Source of the DNA: Thamnaconus septentrionalis
Taxonomy: Eukaryota; Chordata; Actinopteri; Tetraodontiformes; Monacanthidae
Assembly (NCBI GenBank): GCA_009823395.1
Contig: CM020520.1
Location: 896,001 to 960,000 of the forward strand
Reading direction: 5' to 3'
DNA: 64,000 nt
Positions 1-11,307 of the stretch are shown here, piece after piece; the first letter of the stretch is position 1, and each line of letters starts with the position of its first letter. A program made the translations under genes and the position numbers. Under the pieces are notes generated by a model, which had not been told where the DNA came from, did not search any database, and worked only from the letters and a program-made list of their open reading frames with translations.

Positions 1-1
1 T

Positions 2-70
2 CCCGTGTGTCCGGGTCGCCCTCCACTGCCACTGCACCCGGCGTTCGATCACAGCAAACCTGAAGACAAG
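2..70 (+). CDS. possible 3' end of a coding exon (partial, gene not recognised)
   Basis: Positions 2-70 are open in one frame for 23 codons, ending ...LHPAFDHSKPEDK, and stop exactly at AAG|GTGAGT, a strong vertebrate splice donor (71-76) in phase 0. The peptide is proline-, histidine- and charge-rich, like low-complexity linkers of transcription factors and cofactors, but I do not recognise the family. The frame starting at position 3 is also open; the frame starting at position 1 has a stop near its end. The 5' part of the exon lies outside the window, so start and acceptor cannot be judged. No downstream exon that continues it was found, which would imply an intron longer than the window or a false call. 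It could equally be a non-coding exon or a chance donor. Confidence 0.3.
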
Positions 71-76
71 GTGAGT

Positions 77-270
77 CAGGTGCACGAGGCGGCAACATCA
101 TGGAAAGAACCCACGTCAACGGGGGGGGAGTGAGGGTGAGGGAGGGGGGCTGCGTGCACCTCCCAGCCAGACGCTGCTTTGCTCTAATTGTTCATGCGGA
201 ATGTGTAACACCACAGGAAAAAAACAAACAAACGGTTGCGTCCACGCCGTGCATATTTATGAGAGCTGGT

Positions 271-302
<32 letters not shown>

Positions 303-943
303 ATGTTCCCCTGTCCAACTTTGCCGCGCCGTTATTTACTCACGCGCATTTCATCACCCCGCAAACTGCACGCTGCATATTTGTGCAAGCAAAAAACATA
401 AACACATAATTTGTACTTTGCTGAGAGGAAAATAAAAAAAACAAAAACAAAAAGAAAAACATGCTGCTTCATGCAAATACATTAGTTTTGGAACTGAAAT
501 AAATCTTTTCCTTTTGCCAGAGCGTGAATCTCTCGGCAGTCCAAACACGAGGCTCCCTGCCTCCACTTGCGCTGCACCTGCAAACCTTCTCATCTGCGAC
601 GGTTATTAGGCTCACGTTTATTTTTAACAAGCTGCTCTAATTCTTTGAAATTCACCCTCCCGGTGTTTCTGTCAATCAATTATTCAGCGCGTCAGTCAGT
701 CAGTGGGCCTGTCAGCCTGTCGCACCCGCACTCACCAGTGCGGCCCTGTCCTCGGCTCCTCAACACGTCCACCTCGCTCAGGTGCCCCTTGGGGCAAACT
801 GTTGAGTCTGCCTGTGAATTCAGCCGTGCCTCAACCTCGCCGCTGCGAAGCGGCTCCAAAGGGAAACATGATGAATAATGAACAGAGCAGGGAGAAGCGG
901 AGGAGTGGCTGGGCGGGTGGGGATGAATGGACTGGCAGCATGA

Positions 944-945
<2 letters not shown>
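77..945. other. unique non-coding DNA
   Basis: No gene is supported. The stretch holds a short GCC array (listed separately), an A-rich strip at about 390-480, and a short GTCA-type run near 690-704. Short open frames lack codon structure or splice context. Confidence 0.5.
271..302. repeat. (GCC)n microsatellite
   Basis: About ten uninterrupted GCC units. It is open in several frames (poly-Ala, poly-Arg), which explains the short open frames around it. Confidence 0.95.

Positions 946-982
<37 letters not shown>
946..982. repeat. (TG)n microsatellite
   Basis: Uninterrupted alternating GT/TG of about 37 bp; alternating purine-pyrimidine, so Z-DNA prone. Confidence 0.97.
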
Positions 983-984
<2 letters not shown>

Positions 985-1083
985 AGATGGAGAGAAGTCT
1001 TTCATGAGCAGGACAGGCCTGAGAGATGGAGGAAGGGTCAACCTTGTTAATGTGCGCCCATCAATTAGGCCACAGAGCAGAGG

Positions 1084-1086
<3 letters not shown>

Positions 1087-1125
<39 letters not shown>
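1087..1125. repeat. (GT)n microsatellite
   Basis: Second uninterrupted GT array, about 100 bp after the one at 946-982, in the same orientation. Confidence 0.97.
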
Positions 1126-1128
<3 letters not shown>

Positions 1129-2425
1129 GTGACGTTAGAGTGGAAGTGTCGGACACTTTTACATTTTCTTCCAGAAAGTAAAAGGGAAAAATACATGAAA
1201 ACACATGCAGGACAAAGTGGGCGGAGTCAACGGCTGGCTGCCTCGGGAGGTCAAGTCAGCTGACACTTCCTGTCAGTTAACCACCCAGAAAGATCAGCAA
1301 GGGGAATTCTCTTCATCCCGGTCAATAAGTGCAGTGCGTCTTCCTCTTGGAGATATTTAAATTGAAAGCGTTAGCCCCGAGGCCGGCTGATACATTACAC
1401 ACTCACCCTCAGACAGAATTATTGACTCTCATCAACCCAGTCAGTGCGTTGAGGCCCTTCACATCACAACGCCTGGCGGGGGTCTTCCGACCTGCAAGGG
1501 CAAAATGCTTTCTCATCGACCAGCGGCCACCACAGACGGAGCCGAGTGTCGGGCGTCAAAGTCCGTCGCTCTCTCCCCTGCGTGTGGAGCGCAGGGCGGA
1601 ACAACCCAGCGCGGCTGCTTTTCTGGCCGCAACACCCACACAGACGACGGCGCGTGTCCGACGCGGTGTTGCGTGGCCTGTGGCTTCAACCAGGAATCAG
1701 AAGAGGTGAGACTGCGTTCGCTAATTACAGGACAACAACACCTTTTTAACTTCTAGAGAAAATGCATGCGTGCAAATCCAGAGTCAATAAATAAGTGACT
1801 GATTCACTCTGTTCTGCTTCTCAGAGCATATTTAATTCTAATTATGCAACGCAGCTGCTGCATTATACATCCGGCCCCTTTGTTTACTCGTAAGGTGAAG
1901 CTTGACCCAAGACTAATGCAAAACATCAATCAGCAATTACACTAAATCAACTAAAGACCTGTTTTCATGCTTTGATTCATGCCGGTTCATTCAACTTCAG
2001 CAAAGAAAAAAGATGACGATTTCACCCTCGGTAAACATTTTTTACACTTCCCTCAAGTGTCAAGCAAATAATGATGGGAAAAAGTTTTAATGTGGAGAAG
2101 CAGTGAACATGGGATCCATGCGGCTACATGGGAATGGCAGGAAATGAATGGGAATTAGTCCCGCCCTTCACTGAGGTGGCAGCGGCAGGAAACACCAGCA
2201 GCACCTGCACCTTTATTGCACAATGTCCACAATGTGATGGCTGACTACGACACATTTCAGTGGGAACTGGGCCATAAATATATTCTTCCGCCCGCCACCG
2301 CTGATGAAACAAGCGGCAGCTCCCCCTGTCTGTGATATCCCAATCAGTATTCCGCCAGCTGCTGCGCGAGCACTCCAAAAGATTGTTTATTTAGATTAGG
2401 CCGAGATCTCCGATGGACTTAGACT

Positions 2426-2429
<4 letters not shown>
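1126..2429. other. unique non-coding DNA, enhancer-like in part
   Basis: No coding exon is supported. About 1740-2110 is repeat-free, AT-leaning DNA with homeodomain-type cores (CTAATTATGC, CAGCAATTAC) and a SOX-like CTTTGTTT. That is the usual texture of a vertebrate conserved non-coding element, but conservation is not testable here. A donor-like AGAG|GTGAGA lies near 1707 without a convincing exon upstream. Confidence 0.3.

Positions 2430-2463
<34 letters not shown>
2430..2463. repeat. (CA)n microsatellite
   Basis: Uninterrupted AC/CA array of about 34 bp. Confidence 0.97.
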
Positions 2464-2465
<2 letters not shown>

Positions 2466-4997
2466 CACACCGCCTCCCTCGCTTTGTCTCCAATGCCACG
2501 TGGAGGTGGGAGGAGCAGTAGATTCCGATGCGGTCCCAGGGGAAGCGTGCTGCCTGCAGCGGGAGGGAGGCGCGCAGCAAACGCAGCTACCTGCCATGCA
2601 GACGTTTCAATTGCACGGCGGTGTGAGCCGAGCTTTGAGGAAGACGCGTGTGGATTTGACTCTGCGCCGCTGCAGGGCCTGCACACATTTCAAGTCAAAA
2701 TCCACACGCGTGTGCGTCCCTTCTCCCAACCCACGGAAGGCCGCCCCTGTCAGTGCGTGAGAGAGTGAGACAGTGAGAGAGTGAGAGCCGGCGAAGCCCA
2801 AATGCGTCACCTCAGCTTGGCGCTCCCACTATCGACCCGAGGACTCATTTCTCTGCAGGCCGTCTCCGTCCCCGACGCTTTGATCAGCGCCGCCCGCTGA
2901 ATCATCCTGCCATCGGGGGGCTAATTGCTGGAGAGCCTCGAACCATACATCCAGATTACAAGGTGTTGTCTTGACAACTCTGCCCTCCATGAACCAGGGG
3001 AGGGAGGGAGGGAATGGGGGGGGGGGGGTCCCATGTTGTTTATCTATTTATTTATTCTGTGGTGCAATCAAAGTTCCCTCCCCTACCTACCTCTGTCTTT
3101 TTGTTCCCAAACAGCACAAGCTACTTATGAGGACGGCGCCCTCTGTATTTGGTCAATGAATCACAGCCAGAGGAAAGCGGGGGAGGAGGGATTAAGCACT
3201 TGAGCGAATCTCATTTCAAGCTCGCAGTTCCGGTGGGTGAGGAGACGCGAGGACACAGAATGGACCGACTCTGCCGCCGCCTCCTTTGTTTTGCTGGATG
3301 CACACGCGCGCTTGACGAGTGCCAAGTTTCAGGCCGCGCCCAGCCATTAAAAATCCATAGACTTCCCTCGACCTCGGTGGAAAATAAATAATAAAGAAGT
3401 GAAAGCGTGCTGCTACCCTGCAGCACAAACCCAGCAAGGAAACGGAAGGAAAAAAACAAGAAAACAACAAAAAAAAAGCAAATTGCCGCTCAGGAATCAA
3501 GCAAATAGTTGTTCTTGGCTGCACAGTTTGACACAACAGGCGGTGTGTGCGCTTTGTGTGAGTGCATCACATATTCCCACTGACGAGCACGCAGCAGCTC
3601 CACGGCCGCCGGTTGTTTTCGCCTGCCGGCGGCAGCGGCGCATGTTGGAGGACGCTTCATTCACATGCACGCCACGCTGGAGAACAGTAAAGTTTAGAAT
3701 GTGAATGTGGACGGAGGAGGCTGTGAGTTAAAGCAGAGGACAAACTGCAGGGGAAAATAATCCACTCTGAAAGCTGCATGTTGGCACGCAGGCGATTATT
3801 ATTTTTTTCTGCACCTTTTAAAGGCAGGCTTCAAACATCGGAGCCTCGTTAGCGGCTCGTTTGCGTGACTGCGGGAGGCGGCGTCAAGACGTACACAAAT
3901 ATCAGCGCCGCGACTGGGAATAGAAAGAAAGATGCATGGGTTGTCTTTCAAATCTGCGCGTCGTATGAAGTGGCACCACGCCGGCTCTGTGCCGCGGCTC
4001 CGACCGAGGACTTAAAACGAGTTGGCAGAAAAGAAGTTTAAGCGAAGGTCCCGTCGCTCCCTGAATGATTCATACAGGGATACTTATTTCATGACAGGAG
4101 CAACGTTTAGTTCTGCTTGTGCCATTTAGCCATTTCTGTAATATTATTGTTTTTTTTTAGCATTAAAGCTGCTATTAATAGTGTACAAGTAGTATTGAAA
4201 GTTATACTGTGGGCTTTGAGCAGCTACACAGTTCCACCATTGGGAGCGCTGTCTCTTCATCAAAGCTCAAAACTATTGAAATTCTTGATGTGTGGAGTCA
4301 AGAATACACAGAAACACTGAACTTGTGTTGTCTGGGAAACAAAGTCATTCAATTTGAATATTTTTCACTGACATGGAGCCATGTGACCAGCTCAGAGTGT
4401 CGGTCCAGCTCAGTCACTCCTTGAAACCGTGCCTCTGTGCTGAGTGGTGTTTCCAGCAGCGTGTGGCGTGGTGGGACGGAGGATAAAAGAAGCCATTTGT
4501 GGCTGTCAGTGACCTTGAGAAGCTCCCTAATGCAACACTAATAAGGCAGGCCGCGGCCACTCACCTCCTGCCTCTCCCGGAGGCGTCGGCAGGAGGTCAA
4601 AGGTCGCTCTGCCAGAGACCCCCCCAGCCTCAGAGAGAGCGTCGCGACCTTGATGTCAATGACAACCTTGATGACGGCGCCTTTGAGCTGCGAGCGGCTC
4701 TAGCTGCAGCGGCGTGCTGCAGGTAGGTAGACCTAACCCGAACCCTTCCACCTCCTCCGACCGCCGCGCGCTCTTTCATCTCCGCCTCCAATCACAGCTG
4801 CCAAACCACCAGCTTCAAAGTACTGAGGTCATTATTTTTTCATTAATATATCCTGCAATCTCCAGCCGAGCAGCAGAACTACCAGAAAACAAGTGTTTAG
4901 CCCTCTGTTCACAGCCTCCTGCGAAAATGAGGAACTTTCCCAGAGTGGGTGTGGCTGCAATGTTCCTAAATGACAATCGATGAGTCAAAAGGGGATT
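2464..4997. other. unique non-coding DNA
   Basis: No gene is supported. It contains the inverted repeat at 2644-2711, a G run at about 3016-3028 and an AT-rich strip near 4130-4200. The rest is mixed-composition unique sequence. Confidence 0.5.
2644..2711. repeat. near-perfect inverted repeat (hairpin) with nested palindrome
   Basis: The left arm ACGCGTGTGGATTTGACT (2644-2661) is the reverse complement of AGTCAAAATCCACACGCGT (2693-2711) apart from one bulged base. This gives an 18-bp stem around a 31-nt spacer. The spacer contains a second small palindrome, TGCAGGGCCTGCA (2671-2683). The stem ends sharply on both sides. It does not match a tRNA, and I recognise no known microRNA in it. It may be a structured RNA, a decayed inverted-repeat element or a dyad binding site. 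Confidence 0.85.
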
Positions 4998-5014
4998 AAA
5001 AAAAAAAAAAAAAA
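4998..5014. repeat. poly(A) tract
   Basis: Seventeen consecutive A. No retroelement body is recognisable upstream, so it may simply be a homopolymer. Confidence 0.9.
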
Positions 5015-6375
5015 GTTCTCCTCCCACCTTCAGCAAGTGGTGTTGGTGCCAAAGCTCACTAATGCTTTTGCAGCCGAGCAGAATTAAATCCCTGCGGGTT
5101 CCGGAGAAATCTTGTGCAAAGATTTTCCTGGAAGCACGGAGCGTTCCCTGCACGGAGACGTCCTCCTGCTCCCACGTTTGGAAGTGACCTTCAGGTGCTT
5201 CCTGCCGAGCTGCGTGTCACCTCAACCCATCCAGCACCTGCAGAAAGGTTTAGTTTGCTAATGACACAGCGTGCGCCACCAGCAGTTTGATCAAACTTGG
5301 CTTTCAATCAGGTGGAGGCTGGAGCTGCACCATCAACAGGAAGCTGCTGCTTGTGAAGATCAGCACGTTTGGATCAGTGTGTGTTGTCAAACTCACCATG
5401 TTTGCCGCTAACACTCACACTCTCGCTGCGACGCATTGCCGCAGATCTCGTCACTGTCTGTGCCTGAAACTCAATGGCAACGACGCCAAGCTCCTCGTGT
5501 CTGCGGCCGAGCCGACGGAAACCTCGCTGCTGCGGATGAATTATTCAGGAATTGCCACGCCAGCCGGGTCCACACACCATTAGAGATGCACTGTGGCACG
5601 ACGGTGCGTGCGTGCGGACCCACGCTGGAATTCTAACACTTTGGCCACAAAAGTCGACATGTTTTGCAGGTAAACGAGAAGACAGCTCTGCACCGCCGCC
5701 TCTGGCAGCGCCCCCAGGATGTCTGCCTGCCTGTGCATTGGGGCCTCATTTATAGGCCAGGAGCGGCCAATCAGGGCCGAGAGTTCAGCTTCACACTGCG
5801 ATAGTCCAAACATGCAACTTGGTCATTCCGGTGAGGTTTTGTTTTTGCAGGGGCAACGTTCATTTTCTGTACAGATCAGGTTTACAGACTCCCCTGCCAG
5901 CCACTTTTATTTAAAGAGCAGCAATAACAAATACTCACCCAATATATTCAATATCATTTGTGGAAAACTCCGGATGGAAGTGTTTCCAATTAAACAAGTC
6001 TTTTCCAATAAAGTAAAAGCATTATTTAGACCTTGTTTACCGTCTGCCTCTCAGCTCCCGAACCTACACAAACACTCAACGGCAAATAAATATATAAAGT
6101 TGAGCGGATAAAAATTGCCTCTGGAATGCAAAACCACTTTGCTCATCTCCGAACCACACCGTGCATCCATTACCTGCAGCTGCAGCTAATCCTCTCCGGC
6201 GTCGACTTTTAAATTAAATATTGTTGATTGTACATCCTGTCTGATTAATTTTCGCCTCGTAAAGTCTTGTCGAGGAGGCGGACGAGGTAGCCGTAATCAA
6301 ATGATTTGCAACTACACAAAAAAGCCAGGGCTTTCGCTCAAAGACATAAAGCATCGGCTCAGCCGAAGCGCGGAA
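5015..6375. other. unique non-coding DNA, enhancer-like toward the right
   Basis: No exon is supported. About 5890-6360 is AT-leaning and repeat-free, with words such as TTTCCAATTAAAC, AAACCAC (RUNX-like), a repeated CTGCAG, TTTAAATTAAATATTG and CTGATTAATTTT. This resembles a homeodomain-rich conserved non-coding element; cross-species alignment would decide. Confidence 0.3.
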
Positions 6376-6911
<536 letters not shown>

Positions 6912-8553
6912 GCTGATGGATCACAAACCACCGCCACCGCATCCATGGCCGCATTAATAGCCGCACACTTGCTCTTTGTGTTTAATGGCCCCCCGTGATT
7001 CGCTTTGCTCTTCGCATCGCCGACATGATCAATAGCGGGTGCAAGTACCGTGGCCGGTGGGCGAGCGAGCGGGCAGGTGAGATCCAAGTCGCACCTTTAA
7101 TACGGAGACAGGAGCGGCGAGTGCAACACGAGGCCCTGGATCAGTGGCAGCGGCGGCGGCGGCAGCAGGATGAGAGGCGGCGAGGAGGAGGAGAAGCTAG
7201 AAACAAGGATTCTCTTCATCTTTCTGGATCAAGGACCTTGTGGGGGGGGGCAGTGGGTGGGGTCGAGTTGCACAAGCAGGACAGTCATCGGAAACCTGCG
7301 GGAAAAGGTCACTTCCTGCTCAATAAGCCAATGAATCATTTGAAAGTGTGCGGCTCGCTTCCGGACAGCCGGTTGTCTCAGTCCTCCGCTTCTCCGTTTC
7401 TCTATCAAAAAGTGTTCAACACAGTGAATTTTTTTCTTCCCAAGCGTCAGGGCCACAGAGGCCGTCGACCCCGAGACCGTTGGCCAAGCGTTCACCAAAG
7501 ACTTTTTAAGCAGGGAGCAGAAATGACCGGAGGGACTGGAGAAAAGGTCAAGCAATATTTTTCTGTTGAGATTCACGGTTGGAAGGTTTCACTCTGCAGC
7601 AGAGGGAGTCGGCCACCGGGGCTCAGGGCAGAACCGCCTGACCCGGACCGGTCCCGTCTCTTTCTACTCAGCACAGGAGCCGAGCGACCTGCTGCACCGT
7701 GACTGACACCAGCATCTTGTTGAACACGACTGATCGGAAACTGGAGCAAGTTTGTGAAGAAAAGTGAGGAAGCGGCGTGGACGATAACGCGGCCACTGCT
7801 AGCTGTGTGGAGCGCAGCGGAAACAATATTTCAGGACAGCGCGATTATCCTGAGAGGTGTGCGGCTGCGTGTAGATCATGACAATGAAGGAGGCCAATTA
7901 GAATAATGTCCTCTTCCCTCTCCAGTCTCGTGGAGCCTCCGGCTCTTCAGGGCCATCAACCTCCGGACCGTGCACAGCAAAGCGTCGCCGCCGAACCCTT
8001 TCTCCCCTCGTTTGGTTATAGACACAGTCTCTGAGGTCGGCCGGTCGATGCTCGGAGACGGCGAGCCCTCGTTCTCGCCTCATTATGCTGAGTGGAGAGC
8101 GCTGGATGGAAGCTGAAGTGACAGCCTGCGCTCCCTCCAGCGGCCGCGGCTAAACGTCTGAAAGGGATCCGAGCGCCGACCAGAGAGAGGAGCCGGAGCT
8201 TGGCGTGAGGACGTGTCATGTGACGCGCTGAGGGTGGGGGGTTGCTGGGATGCACCTGAGCAGCAGGGAGGACAGGACTGGAGGACCCATGGTGGAAGAG
8301 ACGCAACTTTTCAGTCTGCGATTCGCGGCCATGAGCGCAAGAAAAACCAGGTCTTCCTGAGCAAAGCCTGGGCTGCTGCTCACTAGGCCAGAAGAGTCGC
8401 CGTGCAGAAGCTCAATGATCCCAGGAACAAAAAACTAAGACACCTCCTTCACCCAAGTCTGCCATCTACAACCATCCAGGAGGAGAAGAAGCTTTCTCTG
8501 GCGGTGAAACACTGCATGTGTGAGCGAGACGCTGCATGACTATAGAGCGAGAA
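6912..8553. other. unique, fairly GC-rich non-coding DNA
   Basis: It holds a short imperfect GGC/GAG-rich stretch near 7146-7200. A 235-codon plus-strand frame (6995-7702) crosses the interval but shows no recognisable domain and runs through the low-complexity stretch. I do not call it a gene. Confidence 0.4.
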
Positions 8554-8706
<153 letters not shown>

Positions 8707-8816
8707 ACGCCTCGTTCCGTCGGGAGGTTTAGAGCTTGTTGTGTCTCGACATCAACAACAACAAAAACACAGCAGATGCTTGAAATTCACGAGCGCGCAC
8801 CAACGACAGGTGAGAT

Positions 8817-8848
8817 GGGGGGGGCACGGGGGGCACGGGGGCACGGGG
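8817..8848 (+). other. G-quadruplex motif with identical CAC loops
   Basis: Four runs of G (8, 6, 5 and 4 long) are separated by exactly the same trinucleotide, CAC. This satisfies the canonical quadruplex rule on the plus strand and also reads as a short ~8-9-bp tandem repeat. Confidence 0.85.
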
Positions 8849-8968
8849 CGAGCACACTGGTCTGTGCATCTAATTGTGTATCTAAGCTTTTGTATTTTCT
8901 CTTCAAGGGAAATTATTCGAGTCCCTTTCACAGGGAGCCGAGATGAGCCAAGAAAGAAAGAAAGAAAG

Positions 8969-9585
8969 TGGATGGATGGATGGATGGATGGATGGATGGA
9001 TGGATGGATGGATGGATGGCTGGCTGGATGGATGAATGGATGGATGGATGAATGGCTGGCTGGATGGATGGATGGATGGATGGATGGACGGACGGACGGA
9101 CGGACGGACGGATGGCTGGATGGCTGGCTGGCTGGATGGCTGGATGGCTGGATGGATGGATGGATGGATGGATGGATGGATGGATGGATGGATGGATGGA
9201 TGGATGGATGGATGGCTGGCTGGATGGATGGCTGGATGGATGGATGGATGGATGGATGGATGGATGGCTGGATGGCTGGATGGCTGGATGGATGGATGGA
9301 TGGATGGCTGGCTGGCTGGCTGGATGGATGGATGGATGGATGGATGGCTGGCTGGATGGCTGGATGGATGGCTGGCTGGATGGATGGCTGGCTGGATGGA
9401 TGGATGGATGGATGGATGGATGGATGGCTGGCTGGCTGGATGGCTGGATGGATGGATGGATGGATGGATGGATGGATGGATGGATGGCTGGCTGGATGGC
9501 TGGATGGATGGATGGATGGATGGCTGGATGGATGGATGGATGGATGGATGGATGGCTGGATGGATGGATGGATGGGTGGATGGAC
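8969..9585. repeat. (TGGA)n / (TGGC)n compound tetranucleotide array
   Basis: About 615 bp of 4-bp units, mainly TGGA with interspersed TGGC, plus a GGAC block near 9086-9110. A short AAAG run precedes it (about 8951-8968). No frame on either strand has a stop, so the Trp-Met-Asp-Gly and Pro-Ser-Ile-His open frames of 200-320 codons are repeat artefacts. Confidence 0.98.
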
Positions 9586-10065
9586 AGCGTGTGTCAAGGC
9601 CCCGTCACTTCTCAGCCTCCTGCCTCCGCATGTGACGGAGCGGCGCTGCGCTGCGCTAATCTTTGGGAGACAGATCTGGGATTATGGAATCAGGAGCGTA
9701 TAACCAGGTAATCCAGCTTGTGTGTCTCGGCTGGCAGAGGTCAAGCTGGTCGGCGGCTGCTGCTAAATGTGGTGCGCGGCCGGTGGGATAAGCCTCTCAC
9801 TCCCCCACCTCCCCCCCACCCCCACCCAGGCAAGAGGCCTTTTTTCCAGTTTTCTCAAAGTCCAGCCGCGGGCTCTCCGGCCTCTCCGTCAGGTTCATCA
9901 ATAGGCTGCATCATTAACGTTCGACCTATCGGGAAGTCCATGAAGCCAACCACAAAGTGCTTCACTCTCATGAGCTGTAAAGATTTAAAAAGAGACGGAA
10001 TCAATGGGCTGGTGTTACTAGGACGGCCGCAGCTGCTTTCCAAACGCCCATTCCAAACAGCAATA

Positions 10066-10068
<3 letters not shown>
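9586..10068. other. unique non-coding DNA with a C-rich block
   Basis: A C-rich block at 9800-9828 has at least four C runs, so it is a quadruplex motif on the minus strand. About 9890-10040 is repeat-free and looks like regulatory DNA. No exon is supported. Confidence 0.4.

Positions 10069-10101
<33 letters not shown>
10069..10101. repeat. (AC)n microsatellite
   Basis: Uninterrupted AC array of about 33 bp. Confidence 0.97.
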
Positions 10102-10102
<1 letters not shown>

Positions 10103-10765
10103 GGATCAGGTCACTCTCGGCCGTTGCTCTCCGCCTCCGTCCTTCTCCAACACCACGCAGCCCCTCCAGACATCAGAGGAGCTCGGTGGAGAACATGCAC
10201 ATCCAGATCGAAGGGCAACAACACGCCGGGCCGCTTTGACCACTGCGGCCTTCCACCCGGCCAGAGCCGATCGATGCTGCCCACCCGCCACGGTGCCGCC
10301 GCCTGCGTGTGATTCAACAGGGGAGGCGCTGAGCTTCATCTCTGCCGTGAAGCACCAGAGGCTGAAATAGACGCCGCTGCCGCTGCTTTGGTTGGCGGTA
10401 CTGGTGGGAGAGGGGGGGGGCTTGCCAAGCACCACATCAGACATCAATCAGGTCAAGGATGCACAATTACGGGATGATCATGAACAATATTTGTGGGGGA
10501 GATGTTGTGCACCTAAATCCTACATGAAAAAAAACAAAACATGAATAAATAAAGTTAAAAAATCCATTTTTCTTTCGCCAAGACAAGTTGTGCAGAAATG
10601 AGGCTGCAAACGAGTTTCATCAAATCTATTTTTGCTGTCTGTCTGGAACACTTTATTCTTCCTGAACTCGCAAGCTGAAACGGTCTTAACATGGCCGTGG
10701 CGGCGGCGGTGGAGGTGATTCCATCCTGCAGTGCTGCCCTGCCACTGAAACCAAGTGGAACCAGC
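10102..10765. other. unique non-coding DNA
   Basis: Mixed-composition unique sequence with a short A-rich strip near 10525-10565. No gene is supported. Confidence 0.5.
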
Positions 10766-10827
10766 GCGGCGGCGAGGCGGCGGCGGCGGCGGCGCGGCGG
10801 CGGCGAGCGGCGGCAGCGGCGGCGGCG
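10766..10827. repeat. imperfect (CGG)n repeat
   Basis: CGG/GCG-rich trinucleotide tract with AGG and CAG interruptions, open in several frames (poly-Arg, poly-Ala). Confidence 0.9.
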
Positions 10828-10960
10828 TGTGCGGCAATCAGTCAGTGTGAATCAACGTCGGAGCAGCAACAAATTCCCCTGAAATTAAATCTAAAGGAGA
10901 GATTTATGGGCTAATCTGCCGCCGCTCCGTCACTCTCTCAGGCCAAACAGTGGTGCCGCA

Positions 10961-10990
10961 GCCAGTCAGCCAGTCAGCCAGTCAGCCAGT
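10961..10990. repeat. 8-bp (GCCAGTCA)n short tandem repeat
   Basis: Nearly four tandem copies of GCCAGTCA. Confidence 0.9.
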
Positions 10991-11107
10991 TAAACCAGTG
11001 TGCTAACACAACCTTTGCAATGCCAGGGCAAGATCTTAATCTCTTAGCTCGTTAGGCTGTATAATGTGCACAACAATTCACATTCCAAGCACAGAGAGCA
11101 TCCAGGC

Positions 11108-11108
<1 letters not shown>

Positions 11109-11171
<63 letters not shown>
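11109..11171. repeat. (CTG)n microsatellite
   Basis: About 20 uninterrupted CTG units. The poly-Ala frame on the minus strand is a by-product. Confidence 0.97.
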
Positions 11172-11175
<4 letters not shown>

Positions 11176-11254
11176 AGAAGTCGAAGGCTTGAAAGGAAAA
11201 AGACTAAATAAAATAATCAAAAAATGAACAAAACACGTGGACATGTGCAGCAGC

Positions 11255-11257
<3 letters not shown>

Positions 11258-11304
<47 letters not shown>
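11258..11304. repeat. (GT)n microsatellite
   Basis: About 47 bp of GT, lying less than 90 bp after the CTG array. Confidence 0.97.

Positions 11305-11307
<3 letters not shown>

Noticed and set aside
6995..7702. 235-codon plus-strand open frame
   Set aside because: It starts in the GA-tract flank, crosses a GGC/GAG low-complexity stretch and shows no domain or splice context. The local GC-rich composition lowers the stop frequency.
8741..9711. Open frames of about 200-320 codons with WMDG or HPSI repeats
   Set aside because: They arise from the TGGA/TGGC tetranucleotide array, which is stop-free in all six frames. No signal peptide, splice or codon evidence supports a silk- or antifreeze-like protein.
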